From assembly GCA_038246255.1 (NCBI GenBank), contig JBBRWC010000003.1, positions 1-64,000 of the forward strand: DNA of 64,000 nucleotides, given 5' to 3'. The notes below the pieces were generated by a model, which saw only the letters and a list, made by a program, of their open reading frames with translations, was not told the origin of the DNA and made no database searches. Origin of the DNA: RI-242 sp038246255 (GTDB lineage: Bacteria; Planctomycetota; UBA1135; GCA-002686595). A program made the position numbers and the translations under genes. Numbering within the stretch: position 1 is the stretch's first letter; each line of letters begins with the position of its first letter. This document shows positions 57,050 through 64,000 of the stretch, piece after piece.

Positions 57050-59199
57050 CGCACGCGCCGCACGAGTTCCGCACGGCGGCGGCGCGCGGCACCCGTGCAC
57101 GGGGCATGCTGCCGCTATTGGCCGCGCTTGTATGCTTCGCGCTCGCGGGTTGTGGCACGGGCAGGACATCGCGCCTCGCAGCGCAGGATGCGGACGCAGC
57201 GTTCGAGACGTACGGCTTCGCGGTGCGTTTCTCCGGCACACTGCACGCGCAACCCGAGGACCTCGAGGAGGTCATCGACGACCAACTGAACGACTACGCT
57301 TCCAACGATTTGCGCCGGGCCTTTGTCGACGATGCCGCGTATGTGCTCGAGAACCACCTGCGCGCGCTCGGCTATGCCTTCGCGCGCGTGGACTACGACG
57401 TCGACCCGACGCCGCGTGGCAACTGGGTGACGTTCACCGTCGACGCAGGCCCGCGCGTCGAGGTGGGCGAGCTGCGCTTCGAGGAGGCGCGGGATCTCGA
57501 CCTGGACACCGTGCGCGCTCTGTTCGACTTCAAGCTCGCCGAAGGCGGCGGTCCGCCGCTGTTCTCAGAAAGCGCGCTGCGCGGCGGCGCGTCGGCCCTG
57601 ATCGACCTGTACCTTTCCAAGGGCTACCTCGACGCCAACGTCGACACGAGCGACGTGCGCTTCAGCGCGGACCGCAGCCGCGCCAACATGGTGGTGCGTG
57701 TGGCCGCGGGGCCGCGCTACATCGTCCAGGGTGTCCTGATCGACGGGGTACCGGAATCGGAGAGCAGTCGTGTCGGTCCGGTTCTCGAACGTTCGCTCGG
57801 CCAACCCTTCACCCCCCGCCTCGCGTTCGAGCTGCGCAACCGGTTGCTCGAGTGGTACGGCGACCGCGGTTTTGCCGAGGTTTCCGTGAATGTCGAGCGC
57901 GACCTCGACACCGAATCGGGTGCGGTGCTCCTGCGCTACACCGTGACGAAGGGCGCGAGCATCGTGATCGCCGGTGTCGAAACCGAAGGACTGCGCAAAA
58001 CCCGCCGCAGCGTGATCAAGGACCGTTTGCGTATGGGGCGCGGCGACCCATTCCGGCGCGAGCGCATGCGCGAAAGCTTCGCGCGCCTCTACCAGACCGC
58101 GCTTTTCGAGCGCGTGGGCCTCAGCCTCGCCCCCGCGCCCGAAGACCACGGCCTAGAACTTGCGCCCGGCGCAGAGGCCCGCATTTTGAAGGTCGAGGTC
58201 GAGGAGCTGCCATCCCAGGAGCTCTTCGTCGAGCCCGGCTACGGGTCCTACGAACAGTTTCGCGCGCGCATCGGATACCGCGAGCGCAACCTGCTTGGCA
58301 CCGGCCGCGGGTTCCGCGCCGAAGCGACCGCGGCGCTCCTCGCGCTGCGCGCCGAAATCGGTCTCACGGACAACACCTTCATCTTCGACAACCTGCGCGC
58401 CGACTTTGCGGTACGTGGCAACGAACGCCAGGAACCATCGTTCACCCGCCAGGAAATCGGGTTTGCCTCGAGCTTCACGTGGCCGCTCGCGCCCAACGTC
58501 GAAAACACCGTCACCTACGGATTCAAGCGCAGCCGCATCTTCGACATCGATGTAATCGATGCCCTGGTCGAGGACGAGCTCGCGACAGTCGATATCAGTT
58601 CGGTGCTCGTGTCCATCCGCTACGACACTCGCAACGACCTGTTCGTGCCGTCGGAGGGTTGGCTCCTGCGCGGGGGCGTCGAGGTCGGTGACAACGCGAT
58701 CGGCTCGGATCTCGACTTCATGCGCCTCAACGTCGGCAGCGCTCACTTCGTAAGCCTCGACTCGGACGGCGACACGGTACTTGCCCTCGCCGCGGAGAGC
58801 GGCGCGATCGTGCCCCACGGCCAGAGCGACGCCATTCCACTGCAGGAACGCTACTTCCTGGGCGGCGAGCGCAATGTGCGTGCGTTCAAGGAATCGAAAC
58901 TCGGCCCCGCCGACGCGGAAGGCAACCCGGTGGGTGGCGAAGCGTTCACGCTCTTCAGCGCTGAGCTGCGCCAGCGCCTCGTCGGCAAGTTGCAAGGCGC
59001 GCTGTTCTTCGACGCGGGCAACGTCTTGCTCGACTACAACGACTGGTCGAGCTTCGAGCAGTTCCGCTGGGGTGTCGGCACCGGCGTGCGCTACGTCCTC
59101 CCCGTCGGTCCCTTGCGGCTCGATTTGGGCTGGAACCCCGAGGCGACCTCCGCCGAGAGCGAGCTGATTCTGCACTTTTCGCTGGGCATGTCGTTCTGA
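57046..59199 (+). CDS. tamA: TamA/BamA-like Omp85 outer-membrane protein with a lipobox
   Basis: This 717-residue Omp85 protein has about three to four POTRA-like domains (residues about 60-390) and a C-terminal 16-strand barrel. YFLGGERNVRAF is the conserved barrel-lid motif, and the last strand ends in Phe (LHFSLGMSF), the signal recognised by the BAM complex. The N-terminus reads LLAALVCFALAGCGTG, a convincing lipobox, so the protein is probably lipidated, as is TamL of Bacteroidota. It is coupled to tamB by overlap. It probably inserts proteins into the outer membrane. BamA is an alternative name, but the tamB context argues for TamA. Confidence 0.87.
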   Translation: MTHAPHEFRTAAARGTRARGMLPLLAALVCFALAGCGTGRTSRLAAQDADAAFETYGFAVRFSGTLHAQPEDLEEVIDDQLNDYASNDLRRAFVDDAAYVLENHLRALGYAFARVDYDVDPTPRGNWVTFTVDAGPRVEVGELRFEEARDLDLDTVRALFDFKLAEGGGPPLFSESALRGGASALIDLYLSKGYLDANVDTSDVRFSADRSRANMVVRVAAGPRYIVQGVLIDGVPESESSRVGPVLERSLGQPFTPRLAFELRNRLLEWYGDRGFAEVSVNVERDLDTESGAVLLRYTVTKGASIVIAGVETEGLRKTRRSVIKDRLRMGRGDPFRRERMRESFARLYQTALFERVGLSLAPAPEDHGLELAPGAEARILKVEVEELPSQELFVEPGYGSYEQFRARIGYRERNLLGTGRGFRAEATAALLALRAEIGLTDNTFIFDNLRADFAVRGNERQEPSFTRQEIGFASSFTWPLAPNVENTVTYGFKRSRIFDIDVIDALVEDELATVDISSVLVSIRYDTRNDLFVPSEGWLLRGGVEVGDNAIGSDLDFMRLNVGSAHFVSLDSDGDTVLALAAESGAIVPHGQSDAIPLQERYFLGGERNVRAFKESKLGPADAEGNPVGGEAFTLFSAELRQRLVGKLQGALFFDAGNVLLDYNDWSSFEQFRWGVGTGVRYVLPVGPLRLDLGWNPEATSAESELILHFSLGMSF

Positions 59200-59202
59200 A
59201 CG

Positions 59203-59265
59203 GCCCAGCGCTGCCCAGCGCTGCCCAGCAGAGCACAGCAGAGCCCAGCAGAGCACAGCTCAGCC
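59203..59265. repeat. Six imperfect 10-bp tandem repeats
   Basis: The units read GCCCAGCGCT twice, GCCCAGCAGA, GCACAGCAGA, GCCCAGCAGA and GCACAGCTCA, followed by GCC. They fill most of the 83-base convergent gap between the tamA stop and the lapA stop. The unit is not a multiple of three and the region is non-coding on the plus strand. It may be a polymerase-slippage tract or part of a bidirectional terminator; no strong hairpin with a T-run is present. Confidence 0.7.
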
Positions 59266-59282
59266 GCGGCTCGACCGGCAGG

Positions 59283-59494
59283 TCAGATCCGCGGCTTGCG
59301 CGTGCGTGCAAGCCACCAACCCACACTGAGACCGGGCACGAGCCCGAACAGGAAGCTGATCAGGATCACCGCCCAGACCGGCATCACGTTGCCGGTCACG
59401 AGAAAGCTGACACGCACCGGCTGGTCGTTCAGGAACATGAACAGGGCCACGAGGCCCAGCGCGATCACCGCAATGAGCAGCGGGCGCGGCAGTT

Positions 59495-59498
<4 letters not shown>
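59283..59498 (-). CDS. lapA: LapA-domain (DUF1049) membrane protein
   Basis: This is a 71-residue protein with two membrane helices: LLIAVIALGLVALFMFLN and VWAVILISFLFGLVPGLSVGWW, separated by the short DQPVRVSFLV loop. This is the complete layout of the LapA/DUF1049 family, involved in lipopolysaccharide assembly in E. coli. The LapB partner is not nearby. The GTG start overlaps the thiC stop (GTGA), so it is probably made from the thiC mRNA; that pairing has no obvious functional reason. Confidence 0.75.
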
Positions 59499-61168
<1,670 letters not shown>

Positions 61169-61220
61169 GGCAGGTAGAGGCAGTCGGGTTGCGGGCAGAA
61201 CGCCACCCGCATGGGGCCAA

Positions 61221-61226
61221 AGTATA
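61221..61226 (-). promoter_or_regulatory. -10 box TATACT of thiC
   Basis: TATACT (61226 to 61221) is the closest match to a consensus -10 box near thiC. Eight bases downstream of it is an out-of-frame ATG (61212), in the position used by leaderless genes here; thiC itself starts 44 bases further on. Confidence 0.55.
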
Positions 61227-61399
61227 GTCCTCACCCAAGCGGCTTCTGAGGTTCGACCCCCAAATCGCTCGCAGAGCCGTCCAAACACGCCGCGTGGCCA
61301 ACACGCCATCGGCATGCTCACCCCGCGGCGATCGGATCGAGGGCGGAATGTCTGGCAGGCGGGCGCTTTAGAGGCCCTCGCGGTAGGACTTTCTGACCG

Positions 61400-61708
61400 T
61401 CAAACGTCGTCGTCGCTCACGACCTCGTCGTCGCCGGTGAAGTAACCGTCGTCTTCCTCCTCCTCCTCTTCGTCTTCCTCATCCTCATCCTCGTCGTCGT
61501 CGTCGTCGTCGTCGTCATCATCGTCGTCATCATCGTCATCGTCATCGTCGTCGAAGTTGATGTCGTAGTCGTCCGCCGACGGGCCGGCGAGAACGAACCC
61601 GAAGGACTCGATCTCAAGCGCGGTGTCGGCCGACGGCTCGAGGTCGCAGGAGGAGGTGAACGGGGCGTCGGCGACGAGCACATCGGCGGCGTCGAGAAGG
61701 AGGGGCAT
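61400..61708 (-). CDS. Poly-aspartate/glutamate acidic protein
   Basis: This is a 102-residue protein. The first 50 residues are mixed (MPLLLDAADVLVADAPFTSS), and the second half is an almost pure run of Asp (about 20) followed by Glu/Asp, ending DDGYFTGDDEVVSDDDV. Both GAC and GAT are used in the run, so it is kept at protein level and is not a pure trinucleotide expansion. The protein must be strongly acidic and could bind calcium or basic proteins. I do not recognise a family. There is no strong ribosome binding site or TANNNT box near ATG 61708, so expression is less certain than for its neighbours. Confidence 0.5.
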   Translation of the reverse strand: MPLLLDAADVLVADAPFTSSCDLEPSADTALEIESFGFVLAGPSADDYDINFDDDDDDDDDDDDDDDDDDDDEDEDEEDEEEEEEDDGYFTGDDEVVSDDDV

Positions 61709-62633
61709 GGCGTGCGATCCTGGGGGAGTTCAGCGTGTTTGGCGCCCGCGGGGGGGGGCCACCGTCCGGCCTAGCCGCAGGACGGATGCTCCGCGTGGAG
61801 GGCACCCCCCGCGCGGAAGATCGGGACCGTTGGAGTCGCTACCGATGCGATACCACGGTCGACCGGACGCGCGGTCGGACACGTTGACGGGGTTGGGCCT
61901 TGAAGGGTGATCGAGGACTGGGACGTCGTTTGGGGGAATGGTCAGCACATCGCGCGGCGCGCTCCGCATAGCCCGGAGTACGGCGATCCAGCGGTTCGAA
62001 GCGCCGTTGACGCAACGCGACCGTGGAAAGTTCCGGCGACCGCCCTATCGGGCAGCGCATGAAGGTAACGCAGTCGCCCGGCGTCCACCCCATCGGGAAG
62101 GACACGCGGGAGCGCTCTTAATTCCTCCCGCCGGGTCGGGTGGCAAGAAAATTCTGCGCGCGGCGGCTGGCCGGGTGCCAAACCCCGAGCGCGCGCCGCC
62201 AACGTCGCCCACAGGCCCTTCCGCGTCCCGCCGCGCTTGCCGGGGAGTCCGACCTCGCCCGCCCCTGCGCGCGCATCCTCGGGGCACGCCGCACCGACGC
62301 GCGAAGGGCTGGCGCCGCGACGGTTGGCCGCCGCCGGCCCGTGCGCGCCCGCACGCTCCGTTTGCGACTCTGGCGCCACCCTCGGCGCTTGAGCGCAAAC
62401 CAACCGAGCCCTAGCCTGTCTCGCCATCACCCCGCCGCGAGCATCCCGTCGCGCGGTCCAAAGTGACGCCAAAGGCGCCCGTCTGCGTCCCCCCCCGGCC
62501 GCGGTCGGACCACCCCCGGCGCTTCCACGAGGAAGACCCCAAGGCGCTCCCCCAGCGCCTCCACCACGCGCGGCTCCGCGCGGCGCCATTTGTGCAGCCC
62601 CATTGCGCTGCCCCCCCACCCCACCCCGCGCCC
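61709..62633. other. Long non-coding stretch upstream of glnN
   Basis: This 925-base stretch is the longest non-coding part of the window. Reading frames on both strands cover parts of it, but they lack start signals and are low-complexity Arg/Gly/Ala sequences, so I do not count them as genes. Its right third holds a promoter and a leader of about 210 bases for glnN. I saw no tRNA, rRNA or known riboswitch. Confidence 0.5.
62389..62417 (+). promoter_or_regulatory. Sigma-70-type promoter of glnN
   Basis: TTGAGC (62389-62394) and TAGCCT (62412-62417) are separated by exactly 17 bases, the best -35/-10 pair that I found in the window. Transcription would start near 62424 and give a leader of about 210 bases before ATG 62634. 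Confidence 0.55.
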
Positions 62634-64000
62634 ATGACTTCCACTCCCCGGCAGCGCGCCATGCGCGCCATCGCCCAAGGCATCCCGTGTCCCACGCCGC
62701 GCACCCGCGCCGGCCAGCGCCTCTCGGAGATCTTCGGGTCGAAGGTCTTCAACGACTCGGTGCAGCGACGCCGTTTGCCGCGCGACGTGTATGCGGCGCT
62801 GCGGCGCACGCTCGACACCGGCGAGGAGATGGCACCGGGAGTCGCCGACGCCGTCGCGAACGCGATGAAGGATTGGGCGATCGAGCGCGGCGCGTCGCAC
62901 TACACCCACTGGTTCCAGCCGATGACCGGGCTGACGGCGGAAAAACACGACGCGTTCCTCTCCCCGACCCTCGAGGGCGGCGCGATCCAGGAGTTCAGCG
63001 GCAAGCAGCTCATCCTCGGCGAACCCGACGCGTCGTCGTTCCCGTCCGGGGGTGTGCGCAACACGTTCGAAGCGCGCGGTTACACCGGTTGGGACCCGAG
63101 CTCACCCGCGTTCCTGCGCGAGACAGAATTCGGCCTCACGCTGACAATTCCAACGGTGTTTGCGTCGTTCACGGGTGAAGCGCTCGACACCAAAACACCC
63201 CTGCTGCGCTCCTGTGAAGCCCTCGACCGCGAAGCGCGCCGCCTCTTGGCCGCGATCGACGAACCGCACGTCAAAAAGGTCATCCCGACGGTCGGTCCCG
63301 AGCAGGAGTATTTCCTCGTCGACCGCGAGTTTTTCTACCTGCGCCCGGACCTGATCTCGTGCGGGCGCACGCTGCTCGGCGGCCGACCGCCGAAGGGCCA
63401 GGAGCTCGAGGACCACTACTTCAGCCAGACCCCCAAGCGCATCCTCAACTTCATGATGGATGTGGAAGAGGAGCTGTGGCAACTGGGTGTTCCAATCAAG
63501 ACCCGCCACGGCGAAGTCGCTCCGCACCAGTTCGAGATGGCGCCGATCTTCGAGGCCGCCACGATCGCGACGGACCACAACATGCTGACCATGGAGGTCA
63601 TGCAGGTCGTGGCGCGCAGACACGGCTTCGAAGCGCTGCTGCACGAGAAACCCTTCGCCGGTGTCAATGGCAGCGGCAAACACGTCAACTGGTCGATGGC
63701 CGACGAAAGCGGCCGCAACCTGCTCGATCCGGGCAAAACACCCCACGAGAACCTGCGTTTCATCGTCGTGCTGACGGCGATCATCCGCGCCGTCGACCTG
63801 CACCAGGACCTGTTGCGCGCGTCCATCGCGCACGCCGGCAATGACCATCGCCTGGGTGCGAACGAAGCTCCGCCCGCGATCATCTCGATCTTCCTCGGTG
63901 AAGAGCTCCAAAGCGTCGTCGAGAGCCTGATGCAGGGCAGCTCGCACCAACCCCGCGGTGGACTGCCGCTGCGCCTGGGTGTGACGACGCTGCCCCCGCT
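62634..64000 (+). CDS. glnN: Type III glutamine synthetase GlnN, 3' end cut off by the window edge
   Basis: This enzyme makes glutamine from glutamate and ammonia with ATP. About 455 residues are visible of the usual 700 or more. Hallmarks of the GSIII family are the long N-terminal domain (SEIFGSKVFNDSVQRRRLP, HWFQPMTGLTAEKHDAFL), then the catalytic beta-barrel with VGPEQEYFLVD, HGEVAPHQFEMAP, GVNGSGKHVNWS and AGNDHRLGANEAPPAI. These separate it clearly from GlnA of types I and II. The start is ATG 62634, and no Shine-Dalgarno site is seen. The long leader suggests nitrogen-dependent control at RNA level, but no known motif was found. Confidence 0.94.
   Translation, partial: MTSTPRQRAMRAIAQGIPCPTPRTRAGQRLSEIFGSKVFNDSVQRRRLPRDVYAALRRTLDTGEEMAPGVADAVANAMKDWAIERGASHYTHWFQPMTGLTAEKHDAFLSPTLEGGAIQEFSGKQLILGEPDASSFPSGGVRNTFEARGYTGWDPSSPAFLRETEFGLTLTIPTVFASFTGEALDTKTPLLRSCEALDREARRLLAAIDEPHVKKVIPTVGPEQEYFLVDREFFYLRPDLISCGRTLLGGRPPKGQELEDHYFSQTPKRILNFMMDVEEELWQLGVPIKTRHGEVAPHQFEMAPIFEAATIATDHNMLTMEVMQVVARRHGFEALLHEKPFAGVNGSGKHVNWSMADESGRNLLDPGKTPHENLRFIVVLTAIIRAVDLHQDLLRASIAHAGNDHRLGANEAPPAIISIFLGEELQSVVESLMQGSSHQPRGGLPLRLGVTTLPP

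Noticed and set aside
61169..61330. Possible TPP riboswitch upstream of thiC
   Set aside because: The conserved THI-box segments are not there, and the likely promoter lies downstream of most of this region.
61480..61560. Repeated CGT/CAT triplets resembling a short repeat array or CRISPR
   Set aside because: They are Asp codons (GAC/GAT on the minus strand) of one acidic protein, with no spacer-repeat structure.
61985..62010. GGTTCGAA stretch like a tRNA T-loop
   Set aside because: No acceptor, D or anticodon arm can be built around it.
61942..62619. Minus-strand frame (225 codons) and overlapping plus-strand frames in the gap before glnN
   Set aside because: They are low-complexity Gly/Arg/Ala sequences without motif or ribosome binding site, and they overlap the likely glnN promoter and leader.

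Overview
The window is 64 kb of very GC-rich DNA (roughly 70 %), almost fully coding and without rRNA, tRNA, insertion sequences or phage genes that I could see. It looks like a chromosomal piece of a diderm, LPS-bearing bacterium. The mix of genes (CarboxypepD_reg surface proteins, a TPR/FG-GAP/UnbV lipoprotein, an ABC permease-CPBP protease fusion, Kelch secreted protein, type III glutamine synthetase, poly-Asp protein, LpxB/LpxR) points to a high-GC Planctomycetota lineage. That is an inference, not a proof; no taxonomic marker such as 16S is present.

Layout. 1-4.2 kb: a truncated surface protein, a secreted zincin-like peptidase and a lipoprotein. 4.2-7.2 kb: the TrkA/TrkH potassium uptake pair. 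7.3-8.7 kb: a glutamine amidotransferase and a small kinase. 8.7-11.9 kb: an ABC-2 exporter joined to lpxB. 12-16.8 kb: a secreted squalene-cyclase-fold protein, a membrane glycosyltransferase and a methyltransferase. 16.8-20.4 kb, minus strand: aldehyde dehydrogenase, lipoprotein, SDR and signal peptidase I. 20.6-26.3 kb: otsA, an otsB-GH15 fusion and a PAS-GGDEF diguanylate cyclase. 26.3-29.2 kb: an MBOAT/SGNH polysaccharide O-acylation pair. 29.3-33.6 kb: a NatAB-like ABC operon whose second permease is fused to a CPBP protease. 33.6-35.8 kb: DMT transporter, a 38-residue basic protein and an EcsC protein. 36.1-38.3 kb: Ku, a stand-alone LigD-type phosphoesterase and apaH. 38.3-43.3 kb: a frameshifted surface-protein remnant, a Clp_N-only protein, an acetyltransferase, and a DprE1/DprE2-like oxidase/reductase pair. 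43.7-49.8 kb: the FG-GAP lipoprotein, LpxR and a Kelch protein. 49.8-52.6 kb: DMT transporter, Nudix hydrolase and a DAO-type oxidase. 52.7-59.2 kb: TamB and a lipobox-bearing TamA/Omp85 protein. 59.3-61.2 kb: thiC-lapA. 61.4 kb: a poly-acidic protein. 62.6 kb to the end: glnN, cut by the right edge.

How the genes fit together. A large share serves the envelope: lipid A synthesis (lpxB) and trimming (lpxR), outer-membrane insertion (TamA/TamB), protein export (signal peptidase I), surface polysaccharide modification (MBOAT/SGNH, glycosyltransferase, DprE1/E2-like) and several secreted or lipid-anchored proteins. The potassium and trehalose genes suggest osmotic adaptation. Ku with a LigD-type phosphoesterase shows a non-homologous end-joining capacity whose ligase is not in this window.

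Expression signals. Shine-Dalgarno sequences are rare: I see clear ones before the peptidase at 1647, the permease at 9719 and the small gene ending at 34816. At least twelve genes instead have a TANNNT box 6-9 bases before the start codon, which fits leaderless mRNAs. Genes inside operons are commonly joined by 4-base NTGA stop/start overlaps. This expression pattern is the most general signal in the window.
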